A DNA stretch of 64,000 bases from Schistocerca nitens (lineage: Eukaryota; Arthropoda; Insecta; Orthoptera; Acrididae), in contig NC_064619.1 in the NCBI RefSeq assembly GCF_023898315.1, positions 477,689,376 to 477,753,375 on the forward strand, given 5' to 3'. A program made the position numbers and the translations under genes. The notes beneath the pieces were generated by a model. The model saw only the letters and a list, made by a program, of their open reading frames with translations, was not told the origin of the DNA and did no database searches. Shown piece by piece: positions 31,941-43,595 of this stretch (its first letter is position 1; every line of letters begins with the position of its first letter).

Positions 31941-32317
31941 TTGACGCGAATAAAGAGCTCTTTGTGTAACACATGGACGATGCTTTCTAAAACCATGTTA
32001 ACTCTGTGCCAATAGACCGTTTTCTTCGAGGTAATTAATAATGTTCGAACACAATATAAGTTCCAAAATACTGCTGCATATCGACGTTAATGATATGGGC
32101 TTGTAATTAAGTGGATTACTCCTATTACCTTTCTTGAATATTGGTGTGACCTGTGCAACTTTCCAGTCTTTGGGTACGGATCTTTCGTCGAGTGAACGGT
32201 TGTATATGATTGTTAAGTATAGAGCTAATACATCAGCATACTCTGAAAGAAATCTAACTGGTACACAGTCTGGACCAGAAGACTTGCTTTTATTAAGGAT
32301 TTTAGTTGCGTCACTAC

Positions 32318-33490
32318 TCAGAGGATATTTACTTCCACGTTACTCATGTTGGCAGCTGTTCTTGATTCGAATTTTGGAATATTTACTTCGTCTTCCTTTG
32401 TGAAGGCATTTCGGAAGGCTGTATTTAGTAACTCTGCTTTGGCGGCACTGTCTTCGATTGTATCTCCATTGCTGTCGCGCAGAAAAGGCATTGATTGTGT
32501 CTTGCCATTAGCATACTTCACATACGACCAGAATCTCTTTGGATTTTCTGCTAGGTTTCGAGGTAAAGTTTTGTTTTGGAAACTATTACAAGCATCTCAC
32601 ATTAAAGTCCGCGCTAAATTTCGAGCTTCTGTAAAAGATCGCAAATCTTGGTGATTTTGCGTCTTTTTAAATTTGGCATGTGTTTTTCGTTGTTTCTGCA
32701 ACAGTGTTCTGACCCGTATTGTGTACCAAGGAGGATCAGCTCCGTCGTATGTTAATTTATTTGGTATAAATCTCCCATTTGCTGCCGATGCTATTTCTTT
32801 GAATTCAAGCCACATCTAATCTACACTTAAATTGTCAATTTGGAAGGATTGTAGATTGTCTCTCAGGAAGGCGTCAAGTGAATTTTTATCGGCTTTTTTG
32901 AAGGGGTATATTTTTCCTTTATTTTTGGAAGATTTGGGGGTTACAATATTCAATCTCCCTACGACAAACCTGTGTTCACTAAGCTATGTATCCGTTTTGA
33001 TACTCGTTATTAGCTTAGATTATTTGTTGCTAAGAGATCAAGTACGTTTTCACAACTCTTTGCTATTCGCGTAGGCTCATGAAGTAACTGCTCGAAATAA
33101 TTTTTGGAGAATGCGTTTAGCACAATTTCGGATGATGTTTTATGTGTACATCCCGAATTAAACATGTATTTTCGCCAACATATCGAGGGTAAATTGAAGT
33201 CACCACCAACTATAATCGTGTGAGTTAGGTACGTGTTTGAAATCAAATTCAAGTTTTCTTTGAAACTTTCAGGAATTGTATTATGTGAATTGGGAGGTCG
33301 GTAAAAGGATCCAATTTTTTTTTTCAGTAACAAACGCGCCACCGCCAACCCTGTTTAGCATATCCTTTTGGAACACTGTTAGGTTCCTCGCAAAAATGTC
33401 GGATGAGCTTCTCTCCGGCTTTAGCCAGCTTTCAGTTCTTATAAAGATTTGAGCATCAGTGCTTACTATTAGCGCTTGGAGCTATGGTAC
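32318..33490 (-). pseudogene. LINE A endonuclease and linker
   Basis: 33348-33010 holds GSFYRPPNSHNTIPESF, HTIIVGGDFNLPSICW and SKNYFEQLLHEPTRIAKSCE (endonuclease core). 32815-32597 holds DPPWYTIRVRTLLQKQRKTH. 32521-32318 holds the pre-reverse-transcriptase segment (FRNAFTKEDEVNIPKFE). The same blocks occur in LINE B, with clear divergence. Confidence 0.85.
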
Positions 33491-33549
33491 TTTCCCAACA
33501 CATCTACGACAATTTACAACTGTTATACAGATGATTCCTGAATCTACAT

Positions 33550-34255
33550 TCTTCCTGCGTTCGGCCTGCACCCTTTGCGACTGTGCCCTTTTTGTATTTT
33601 CCTGAGACCCCCTAACCTAAAAAACCGTCCAATCCACGCTACACAGCCCTTGCTACGCGTGTAGCCGCCTCCTGCGTATAGTGGAACCCATAACCCAACC
33701 ACGCTATGCGGCAAGTCGAGGAATCTGCAGCCTACACGATCGCAGAACTGTCTGAGCCTCTGATTCAGATCCTCCACTCGGCTCTGTGCCAGAGGTCCGC
33801 AATAGGTCCTGCCGACTATGCTGCAAATGGTCAGCTTTCATATTGCAAGCAAGGCTGGCAGCCTTTACCACTTCTGTTAGCCTCTCGAAACCAGAGAGAT
33901 TCGCTTCTGATCCAAAGCGACACACATCATTGGTACCAACGTGAGTCACCACCTGCTGTTGGCTGTACCATGTGCTCTTCATGGCATCCGGAAGGACCTG
34001 TTCCATGTCTGGACTGACTCCACCTGGTATGCACAAGGAGTGCACATTGGTTTCCTTCCCCTTCTTGGCAGCTGGGTCCCTAAGGGGCCCATAATGAGCC
34101 TAACATTGGAGCTCCCAACTATCAATAATCCCACCCTCTGTGATTGCCCAGATATTGCAAGCTGAGAGGTTTCCTCAGAAACAGATGTGGTATTCCTGCT
34201 GTGGCCGCCAGTATTTTACCTTGCTACAATCTCGCCTTGATGCAGCTTGATACAC
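33550..34255 (-). pseudogene. LINE A ORF1 esterase (SGNH hydrolase-like) domain, decayed
   Basis: LLIVGSSNVRLIMGPL resembles block I (GDS-type nucleophile region), VVTHVGTNDV is block III (GTND), and VGCRFLDLPHSVVGLWVPLY with a YTR remnant is the C-terminal block of an SGNH esterase. ORF1 proteins of CR1-group LINEs carry such a domain. The pieces lie in different frames, with several stops. Confidence 0.78.
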
Positions 34256-35060
34256 GTGAAGTAGTGTATGGTACAAAAGTGGTGTGATGTACAAGTAGAA
34301 GATGGTACAGTATGTACCATTCCCGTGGGAGAGTCCGCCACTTGTACAAAACTATAATAGTACAGAACTCTAATAGCATATTTTAAATACGACAGTATGC
34401 CATCTTAGGCACTGTATAACATTAAAACACGTGATAATGGCAACTTAAAGCCGAAATCTTGATCGTGTAAATGTAACACTGCAAATAAAAAAACTGTCTA
34501 ATGGCGGTACTGACTTTAAAGGTTGCTTCTGATTGGTCGGCACATTCGGGTATTAGGCGCCGAAACACCTAACCTCTCTTATTAATTACTTATATATTTT
34601 TCATTGTATTACACCCAGTTTTCAGTATGACAACCTCTCATACTTACCCTACAAGTCTAGCGTTTTTGTTTATTAAATATCACTAGTTTTGATAAACATA
34701 AAAGTAATAATATTACAATTGGAGTGCTTCGGGTATCTTCGTGCTGCTTTGGTGCGCTAGTAACTCTGTTTTGGGTGTTCTCCAGAGCCAGACGTATATC
34801 TCTGTTTCGGACGGACATGTCGTACTCTATATCGGAAGTTGTCAGAAAAGTTACCGTATTATTAAGAAAGCTATGTCGAGTGTTGTAGAAGACAGTGTAA
34901 AAAGTGATGTTTTAAAATATAAACAAACAGGATACATTAATGAGAGGTGTCGCCAGCCACCATTGTCTGTACTACAGATCTTTCCCTCTGTAGATACAGA
35001 GACTAACCTGGGCAAGAAGCATCCCACAAAAAAAAGCACAAACACAAGTTCAAGTTAGAG
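34256..35060. other. Unassigned segment between the two halves of LINE A ORF1
   Basis: This 0.8 kb does not look like ORF1 on the - strand. A + strand frame of 105 codons (34741-35058) resembles nothing I know. It may be a further insertion, but I could not find paired ends or a target duplication. Confidence 0.35.
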
Positions 35061-35286
35061 ATGACAGCATAGCAGCCTCCGCCGAAGAAATTCCCACGAC
35101 CGACGATCTGTCTTCTGCTCTGGGGACACAACTTTAGAAGACGACAGGTTGGTGGAAAGATCGGTTAGGGACTCTTATTCAATCTCTACAGATCTCTCCA
35201 GCTTCTAGATCTGACTCCCAACGCAACAACGTATAATTTATACAGGACAAGCGACGACATCTAGCTCTATTAGTATGCCTGTCATG

Positions 35287-35616
35287 CTACCAGAGGGCTG
35301 TAAAATTTTCTGTGTTGGCACCCTTAGGTGTTGTAAGGCGAGATTCCTTACCTAGTTTGCGGAGCCTGCTTGGGTCTGTAGGCCGTCTTGTGCTGACATC
35401 ATCTTGACACATTATGCTTATTTCACGAGAGCCCTGCTGTTGCCTAATGGATGATCTGCTCTTTCTGCAGTCTGTGCATGCAGTTGGCCTGGCCTGACAA
35501 GCGTCATCGCACTGGCGGCACGATATTACTGGCCGCCATTTGGAGTTCGCCATTGTTGTTACCTTGTGTAAAGTTGCTCCACAGCATGGTAACTGCTGTT
35601 TAAGTGTTTTCTTCAC
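35287..35616 (-). pseudogene. LINE A ORF1 N-terminus with Cys-rich motif
   Basis: The likely true start MANSKWRPVISCRQCDDACQ lies inside the frame, followed by CTDCRKSRSS. The paired CxxC motifs resemble the zinc-binding N-terminus of CR1-type ORF1 proteins. The rest is low in hydrophobics. The frame ends at 35287, before the unassigned segment. Assignment to LINE A rests on strand, order and spacing. Confidence 0.6.
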
Positions 35617-35790
35617 TGGTTAGCGTGAGCCTAAATCTTTCCAGAGTTCGCGTATTTTTTGCCTTTTGGCTTGGATCACTTTTAGTGCTGTGCCCTTTTT
35701 GTATCAAGTTTTCCCTAGTCAGACAGACCATTTGCTGGTCCTTGTATTTCCTTAAATTTGTTTGCTCTCTCACAGAAACGTGTAAAATAT

Positions 35791-36300
35791 TGGTTTGTAA
35801 CTTGATACCATCCTGTTAATTCAGGACAGATAAATTTGTTTAAACCTTTTTATTAAGTTTGTGCTAGTCGTTGTTATGTTTGACTTTTAGAAACCTTGCT
35901 TTAAATTTATCAGGTCTCTTAAAGGACCAGGCTAAATTTTGGTCTGTAATTTAAAATCATTCTGTTAGCTTGGACATCTGAATTTGTTTACACGTTTTAC
36001 TTGTTGCTAAATTTGTGCTAGTCGTTGCATTTAACCTTCAAAATTTTGTTCTGTAATTTAAAACCATTCAGATAGCCTGCGACATTTAAATTTGTTTAAA
36101 CGATTTACCTGTTACTTAATCTGTGCTAGTTCTTGTTGCATTTGACCTTCAAAAATTTTCTTTTAAACTTGTTAGGTCTCTTAAATATCGTGTTTAATCT
36201 TGGGTCTGTAATTTACAACCATTTTGTTAGCCTGGGGCATTTAAGGTATCATATTTGTTTAAACAATTTGCTGTCGTTTGTTAAATTGGTCAAGCCATTG
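35791..36300 (-). repeat. Four tandem variable units of about 100-155 bp at the 5' side of LINE A
   Basis: Units begin near 35791, 35938, 36045 and 36199 with GGTCTGTAATTTAAAACCAT-like sequence, then ATTTGTTTAAAC and GTGCTAGTCGTTG. Some units carry an extra TTAGGTCTCTTAAA segment. They adjoin the ORF1 start of LINE A and resemble the tandem promoter monomers seen in 5' UTRs of several LINE families. Confidence 0.75.
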
Positions 36301-36419
36301 TGCTCTGTTGAATTAAAAGCATTCCACTCATTGTCTTAAGAACTCCTGATTTCTAAGATATTATTTAATTGTTGTTTTACTATTGCTGCTTTTTTAAAAG
36401 AAGTTTAATAAATATGAAT

Positions 36420-37771
36420 CACTCACAAATAACGAATGATGTCGTAATGTCGGACCTAGTCCTTCCAGGAATTAACCTTACACATTTAATATTCAAACAA
36501 TTGCTAACTTCTATTACCTATGGATTTCCATGTTGACAGAGATCGTCATTTGAAATGGCTACAGGCCTGTACCTCAAAGCAACAAGTATAGCTGTCCCAA
36601 ATAATATGTATTTCAGAAAAAAAGATTTGGTGTTTTCTAATTTCCACAAAATATTTTTTGTTTTTTTTTCAGTAGTTTCATCAATGCTTGTTTTTCATCA
36701 GAGCCTATTATCTAGTATATTTTATTATTAATCATATCATTAACATTTTTGTTTCACCCAGTAAAGTTACATTTTTTCCCCAAATCTTAAAGTCACTATT
36801 CTGGTTTATCATGCCACAAGCAGTATTATCTTTCTCACTATTCTATTTACTTGTGGACACCTCGTCCTTGTTACCTACATTTGTCATTATTCTCTCAGTA
36901 CAACAATTAACTTCATTTTCCATAAATTCGACATTAATGTTACTCTGTTTGCTTTCTTCCAACTCATTTTTGAACGTATTTCATCTTTCTTTCTCCTTTA
37001 AACAACTCAGTTCTCATATTTTCTTTTACGATATTTATGTCTAACTTTACTCCATAATTCTGAACTTTACTCCTTCCCGTACGTTAATTTCATCACCAAT
37101 AACCGATCCTGACATTTAATGTTAAGTATTAATTCGTAATCTGAATTATCTATGTTCCTATAAATCAACAAATTTTTCTATTCTGTCAATTCAGAGATCA
37201 TTTCAGTTTTAATTTCCTTCCATATGTCTCCGAAGTAATTGATTTACTGACCAAGCTGCTCATTGGCTTTATCAGTCTTATTGCTAGTTAGCTCATTGTT
37301 CAGTTTCATCATTTTGATTTTGATTGTTCTTCTTACGAAAATTCTCACTGTGCCGCCGATTTTCTTTTGACATCTGTCTTGTTTCAAGCAATAAGCTTCG
37401 AAGACTAATACTTGGTGGGGTTCCAATACTAATCTCACTACTTAATATTCTGCTGATTCAACGTGACTTATACATCCCATCCCCTATTTACTTCAACAAT
37501 GTCGTCATATGCTACATTATCAACATGATTCATTAAAAACTTGCTCCACATTTACCTCAACAGTGACGTCGTATACTACATTATGAGATTCATCCAATCT
37601 TAATATTGTCCTCATAACTAGCAGCATCCACTTGAATGATGATCTTCTCACCCATATTACCATTAACAGACCTGATCTTACCTTATCTGCTATGGCAATA
37701 ACTCACAAAAGACAAAATTATAGCCCTAAAATTGCAAGATGACTTCCCTTAGAACTATGATGAAAGTTCTT
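36420..37771 (-). other. T-rich stretch, possibly a decayed gag-like coiled-coil region
   Basis: Read on the - strand, 37440-36700 is Lys/Glu/Asn-rich with many stops (for example ELSCLKEKER and MKLNNELTSNK). It recalls the coiled-coil part of the gag at 609-2804, but the likeness is too weak to assign. Nothing else is recognised here. Confidence 0.3.
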
Positions 37772-37788
37772 TTATGAAGTAAGTTCAC

Positions 37789-38151
37789 CTACTGCAAATG
37801 TGCATTGACGCCTTCTGGTGTGACACATGACAATTTGCGGCGAACCAGGACTCAAACTCGGATTTTCTGCTTGTCACAAGCACTTTGGCTATCCTTGCAG
37901 GGCTCCAGCACTGATCCAGACTTCCATAAGTCAAGTAGTGACAATCCTTATGCTCGCACAATTCGTGATTCCTCAGGAGGTAGACGAATATGATATCACA
38001 TTTTAGCCCATCAAGACATAGATGCATCACTATTGTTTACAATGTATGTATTTATAGAGTGACTGCATATTCACAATATAATATCCTTCAGGCCTGAATG
38101 CATAACTGAGGGAACAGACACTGCCATTGACATGTACAGCTGTGTTAAACA
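37789..38151 (-). mobile_element. tRNA-like (SINE-like) repeat, copy 1, with 17 bp target duplication
   Basis: TTATGAARTAAGTTCAC occurs at 37772-37788 and 38152-38168 with one mismatch. On the - strand there is an A-box-like GGATAGCCAAAGTGCTTG and a B-box-like GTTTGAGTCCTGG near 37930-37845. Copy 2 lies at about 39316-39650. The tRNA-like part is internal rather than at the end, which is unusual for a SINE. Confidence 0.7.
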
Positions 38152-38171
38152 TTATGAAATAAGTTCACAGA

Positions 38172-39315
38172 CTTTGAGGTGACAAAAGTGATGGGATAGC
38201 GACATGCACATATACAGGTGGCTGTGGGACAGCATACACAACATATAAAAGGGCAGTGCATTGACGGAGCTGTCATTTGTAATCAGGCAATTCATGTGAA
38301 GTGAAGTGATCTTGGCCACACGATGGGAATTAACAGACTTCGAATGCGGAGTGGTAGTTGGAGCTAGATGCATGGGACGATCCATTTCGTAAATCATTAG
38401 ACTGTTCACTATTCTGCAATACACAGTGTCAAGAGTGTGCCAAGAATACCACTTTAGGCATTACCTCTCACCACAGACAAAGCATTGGCTGATGGACCCC
38501 ACGTAACGACCGAGAACAGCGAAGTTTGCATAGAGTTGTCAGTGCTGACAGGCAAGTAACACTGTGTAAAATAACCACAAAAATAAATGTTGGATGTACG
38601 ATGAATGTATCTATTAGGACACTGCGACGAAATTTGCTGTCAATGGGCTATAGAGGCGGACGACCAACGGGAGTGCCTTTGGTAAGAACACATCGCCTGC
38701 AGCGCTTCTCCTGGGTACGTGAAAATATTGATTGGGTCCTAGACGACTGGGAAACCAGGGCCTGGTCATATGAGTCCCGATTTCGTTTGGTAAGAGATGA
38801 TGGTTGGGGTCGAGTGTGGCACAGATCCCATTCAGCCATGGACCAAAGTCGTCAATAAGGCACTGTGCAAGCTGGTGATGGCTCTATAATGGTGTGAGCT
38901 GTGTTTATGTGGAATGGACTGGATCATCTGGTCCAACTAAACCGATCATTGACGAGAAATGGTTATGTTTGGCTACTTGGAGACCATTTGCAGCCATTCA
39001 TGGACGTCATGTTCCCAAACACCTGTGGATGAGTCACTGGACCACAATAGTTCGCAGTTGGTTTGAAGAACATTCTAGACAGTTCGAGCGAATGATATGG
39101 CCACTCAGATCGCCCGACATGATTTCCATCAAACATTTATGTGACATAATCGTAATGTCGGATCGCGCACGAAATCCTGCACAGGCAACACTTTAGCAAT
39201 ATGAACAGCTATAGAGGCAGCATGTCTCATGCCATGCCGAGCTGCTGCACTAGGCTGAGCAAAAGAACGTCCAACACGGTATTAGGAGGTATTACATGAC
39301 TTTTGTAACCCCAGT
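38172..39315 (+). mobile_element. Decayed Tc1-like transposon
   Basis: The ends match imperfectly as inverted repeats: TGAGGTGACAAAAGTGATGG at the left, and the complement of CATGACTTTTGTAACCCCA at the right. Transposase remnants: WELTDFECGVVVG-like start, SIRTLRRNLLSMGYRGGRP (DNA-binding domain, 38600-38670), then SYESRFRLVRDDGWGRVWH, where the first catalytic Asp is replaced by Tyr. Many breaks; long dead. It sits exactly between the two tRNA-like repeats. Confidence 0.8.
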
Positions 39316-39650
39316 ATATTGCATACACGCAGTGACCTCACCTGTTTGTAACACATGAAAATTTGTGTCAGACTGGGACTCAAACCCAGATTTCCCACTT
39401 GTTGTGAACGGTCGCCTTAACAGCTTCGCCTGTCTGAGCACGCCTCTGGGACTGATCCAGTCTTCCATGTGTCACTTAGTCAGAACCCCTATGCTTGCAC
39501 AATTCGCGACTCTCGCCAAGGAGACAAATATTATATCGGCAGTTTATCTTTTCAAGGGAAGGATACATCATTGGTGTTTACAATGTCTGTCTTTATACAG
39601 TGTCTGCATCTTGACAGTCATATCCTTCACACAATATCCTTAACACTGAT
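39316..39650 (-). mobile_element. tRNA-like (SINE-like) repeat, copy 2
   Basis: Aligns with 37789-38151 in the same orientation: GTAACACATGAAAATTTG, GGACTCAAACCCAGATTTCC, CTGATCCAGTCTTCCAT, TGCTTGCACAATTCGCGA and GTTTACAATGT. The B box reads GGGTTTGAGTCCC on the - strand. Its left edge abuts the right end of the Tc1 remnant. No target duplication was found. Confidence 0.7.
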
Positions 39651-39754
39651 AGTTCCTTTCTTTAACGAATATGTAGAAGAACTTACATTAACCTCTGCAA
39701 AGTGCTGTGCTCTCAAGCTGTTGAACCCACATGCTTCAAATCAACTAATCGCTA

Positions 39755-40117
39755 TCTAGTAACTGTCTTTCAAAGCTCAGCCTAAATTTCTACTGCACAA
39801 CATTCATCATCTCAGAATATTTTCTGACATGTCGACTACATGCTGTTTACTGACTCTTTCCCCATTTATTGACGCCAAGTGTAATGTTTACACGATTGCT
39901 CAAATAAAAGCTTCCTTCCTCTACAATTAATCAGTGTTCAAAAATTGTCTTTTAAAGTTCACCTGCAGTCTCCACTACACAATATTCATTCTTCGACAAC
40001 ATTTCCTGTCACACCGACTAGGAACCATTTACTGGCCGTTTCCACACCTAGGCATGCCAAGTGTAATACATCCTCTTAAAATTAGCCGCTGTTTAACGAA
40101 TTTTTCCCCATTCAAAG
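39755..40117. repeat. Two tandem diverged units of about 180 bp
   Basis: GTCTTTCAAAGCTCA at about 39764 and GTCTTTTAAAGTTCA at about 39948 start parallel units sharing CACTACACAATATTCATT-like, GTTTACTGACTCTTTCC-like and GCCAAGTGTAAT segments. A third partial unit runs into the dispersed repeat copy B. Confidence 0.65.
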
Positions 40118-41070
40118 CTTGTCGAGTGTAATATTTATGAGGGTATGAAAAGTGTAAGTTGTAATCCTCATACACTGCATGGTGGGTTCCTGAATGTAAC
40201 ATTTTCCACCAAAATATACGCCACGAGCAACATACATGGCGGATTTCTGAATGTAACGTCTACGCCCACTTCTACTAGCACAAGAGGAACGAAGTGGCAA
40301 ATGGGAAAATTTCAACCCAACTAAAAATTTGAAATGCGAAATAATCGGATGTCATTCGATTTTCTTTTATTCATAGAATCACAAAATCACGAAAACGACT
40401 TCGAGAGCCACTCTCCTAATTAATGTTCACAGATAAATTTCTCAAACGACGTAAGAAGTCATAAGTAATATTTCACAAGAACTTAAGATCTAAACGAGAT
40501 CACAATTGTACGTTTTCTGAGGCAACAAATTGTTCCATCCTTGAACGAAATCGCATTTCACACACAAATCATATGTTGCCTCTTTAGAATCTGATTGTAG
40601 ATTCTTCACGTGACCATATGATTAACATGAGATTGCACATGTATGCCATCTGAGGCAGTTTCCAACTAAATGTTCCCTCTGACACGAGGTGTGTTGTCTC
40701 TTTGGAAACTGATGGTAAACTCCTCCTGCGATAGCTTTATGGTTTGGCGCCACCTGCCCAGGGCACGCTTGTGATTAGTTTATCTTGTGCACCAGTGATT
40801 ATCAGTAGTAACTGAAATTCGCAGTCAGTTTCTGAAAATGAATTGAGAGTTATTGAGAATATTGTTAACAAGCTATCAGCACAGGTAACTTAGCAACATG
40901 GTTGGAGATGTATATTGAAATTCAAGCAGTAAATCTAAATAGTGAACGATATGCTTCTTTGCGCCAAGACTTGTAGTTGAATTTCTGCTGTCTCTATCGA
41001 TTCCAACATGATATGGCTTCAGCTCACTCCAACATTCTCACACTCAGGTCACAGAGCAAGCTGTGAGTTG
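40118..41070 (+). repeat. Dispersed unnamed repeat, copy B
   Basis: Homologous to 19125-20215 in the same orientation, about 21 kb away. TCGATTTTCTTTTATTCATA, AACATGAGATTGCACATGTA, CAGTCAGTTTCTGAAAATGA and GGTTGGAGATGTATATTGA are shared. It carries no conserved ORF. Confidence 0.75.
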
Positions 41071-41900
41071 CACATTTAATTTTATTGTGCAAAAATGACT
41101 CTACAAATTATCCTCTGTAATTTATTAATCGTGTTGCATTGGTTACAACATGTAAATGTTCTGTGAAGTACATACGTTTAAATTTTTCTCCATAAAGAAC
41201 TAATCACACTCATTTCAAGAAGATGAAAGTACAGTTTTTATTGAACAGCGTTGATACTGGGATCTGACAAGACCAAGAAGGACTCAAGAATCTATGGAGA
41301 ATGGCAATGGGCGTGAAACTAGAAGCTCCTATTAAGTTAACAGGTGAGAAACAAAGAGAGGAGACGAAAATAAATATGGTGGGCCAGTTCTCAGACAGTG
41401 TGTGTGACTTATGGCGTCATCGATGACGTCTTCAGTGAGTTATGGAATTTCCCCACCCCATCCGACAAAGGCAAATTTTGCCATTTTATACAAATGACAG
41501 GAATTCAAATTTTGGAGGGAAGTCAAAATTTTTGTGGAAATTTCAAAAAAATAGTCCAGTTGTGCTTGTGATTCCTACGCAAGTTGGGCTGTTATGCTAA
41601 GCAAATAATTGGTGGGAAATTCAAAATGGTGCAGTCATGCTTGTTGGCTTGGAACACTTTTACAGAGAATATGGGACTTGGAATACTAGACAGTCTGTGT
41701 GATGTCAGAATACAAGATGGTGATGCACAATAGCGGACTGGGATAAAATACTGCCGACACAAGATGGCCAGCCTGGAATCTGGTGCAGTCTTCACAATGC
41801 AAGACTTTGAGTACTGGTGTGGTCTTGCTATAACATCAGAATACGGTGGTAGATGGCCAAGATGGAATACTGCAGGAGGAAAACCAAGACTCTGAATGTT
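41071..41900. other. Unannotated stretch with a loose internal repeat
   Basis: Motifs like GACTTGGAATACT...GATGTCAGAATAC recur near 41669, 41803 and 41889 at irregular spacing. Nothing else is recognised. It may include the missing end of the Tigger-like transposon. Confidence 0.4.
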
Positions 41901-42049
41901 GTGATAGGCTTTATGATGTCAGAGTTTTGTGTGCACATCCAAGCCTGTCTGCTGACATGTTTTTCCTCAAAGGTACTATTCTCTTCTCTGCACTTTGACA
42001 CCACACTGGGATGGTGGGAAGAAGGGTCCACCCTATTCCTCTCTCATGC

Positions 42050-43440
42050 CCCTCTCCACAACTTCCTGCACTGAAATACACTGCAACTCCATAAGATCTT
42101 CGGGGGTCAGTTCCTGGCTGTGATCTTCCACGCTTCTTGTCCCATGCTCTTGACCTAAGACACAATCTCGTTGACTACAGGCTTCAAAGGTACTGTCTCA
42201 AACACCTCAGAGTCGCATTTGACAATGTACTCTGGCCAAAGCTTTTTCCAAGCAGAAGTGAAAGTTCTCTTGGTAACCCCTTCCCACGCTTCTCCGATCA
42301 TCTTCATGCCGGCAATGGTGTTGCAGTGATTTTTCCAAAACTCTCTGAGAGTTAGACTGATAGCTTCAGTCAGCTCAAAGCAATGTTTGAAAAGTGATTT
42401 AGTGTAGAGCAAGTTAGAAATAATCTGATGGTCCATAGGCTGGAGTAATGGAGTGGTGTTGGGAGCCAGAAACTGGATCTCCATGAATTGAATTTCTTGA
42501 AGGAGGTGGTCTTGTAGTCCTGGAGAATGGGCAGGAGCGTTGTCTATAACAAGCAAGACGTGGTGTGGCAGATTCACCTCAAGCAGATATTTCCTATCTC
42601 TGACGGATCAAACAGTTCATTGATCCAATCACAAAAAAGATCATGTGTCACCCAAGCCTTGTTGTAGGAGCTGCATATCACATTTAACCTGCTCTTCTGG
42701 AGTTCCAACTTCTTGAAGGATCATGTAGTTTCTCAATGGTAAACAACCAGCAGTTTAATTTTCAAATCGCCTATTGCACTGGTACAGAGATAGTGTGAGA
42801 CCGTCTTTCATTGGCTTGTGACCAGGCAATGCATTTTCCACTGATGTTATACAGGTACGCTTCGATATCTTTTTCCAGAACAGACCCGTCTTGTTGCGGC
42901 AGATAATCCTCACAATCTATGAGCATCTTGAAGTTTCTGATGAAGTTCTCTGCTGCCTTTTTGTCAGAGCTGGCAGTTTCGCAGTTCCTCACAATGCTGT
43001 GGATGCCGTTTCTTCTATTAAACTTCTCGAACCACCCACGGCTTCCCTTAAACACTTCTTCGGCCACTGATGATCCTTGCATCTTCTCAACGAGATCCGC
43101 GAAAATCATTCTCGCATTCTCACAAAGGATGTTCTCGTTAATAGTATTGCCTTGCAGTTGCTTTCCATTTATCCGCATAAGGAGCAAACTTTCGATATCG
43201 TCCAGAATAGGAAACGGTTGTTTAGATACTCTTGTCACTCCCTTTTGAAGCATCTGTCTCCTCAATCTCGTCCTTGTTCTGGAGGACAGTGCAAATAGTT
43301 GATGTAGACTGATTGTATGTGCGTGCTAAATCAGCGACGCTCACACCACCTTCGCGTTTTTTAATGATTTTACGTTTCATTTCTATGGTCATTTTCTTTC
43401 TCTTATGGTCGCCTTCTTCCGGCTTTATCTTCTGGGACAT
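42050..43440 (-). pseudogene. Tigger-like transposase (CENP-B/jerky relative), frame-broken
   Basis: 43440-43222: KKMTIEMKRKIIKKREGGVS and LARTYNQSTSTICTVL, an HTH of the CENP-B N type. 43265-42771: a CENP-B second HTH region (GRGWFEKFNRRNGI-like) and the start of the DDE domain (DYLPQQ, IAWSQANERRSH). 42577-42155: NLPHHVLLVIDNAPAHS (second Asp) and TTPLLQPMDHQIISN (third Asp). The tail EDHSQELTPEDLMELQ at about 42090-42130 matches Tigger C-termini. The frames are interrupted at least twice. Confidence 0.85.
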
Positions 43441-43595
43441 TGCTACGAAGGTTATTAAAATCTGTACACAAATAAAGACTGCGTGAACACGATTTTAGAT
43501 AAATGAGTGATTACAAGCTACACTAAGATGGTAGCAGAAAGAGCGCTAAACCCAGACTGCAGTACGTAGTAAAGACAATGAAAGATGTTCAAATA

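Larger units (their letters stand above)
31421..35620 (-). mobile_element. CR1-like LINE A, main part (ORF1, endonuclease, reverse transcriptase)
   Basis: On the - strand: ORF1 N-terminus with a Cys-rich motif (35616-35287), an unassigned gap, ORF1 esterase (about 34255-33550), endonuclease (33490-33010), linker (32815-32318), reverse transcriptase (31940-31421), then continuing at 22285 beyond the LTR insertion. Divergence and frame breaks are greater than in LINE B. The 35.7-36.3 kb tandem units may be its 5' UTR. This is the oldest layer of the nested stack. Confidence 0.87.

Noticed and set aside
34741-35058. 105-codon + strand frame as a gene
   Set aside because: Not recognised, in a segment flanked by LINE pieces; kept only as an unassigned segment.
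41592-42031. Short frames left of the Tigger transposase as separate genes
   Set aside because: They overlap decayed transposon and loose repeat sequence, with no motif of their own.
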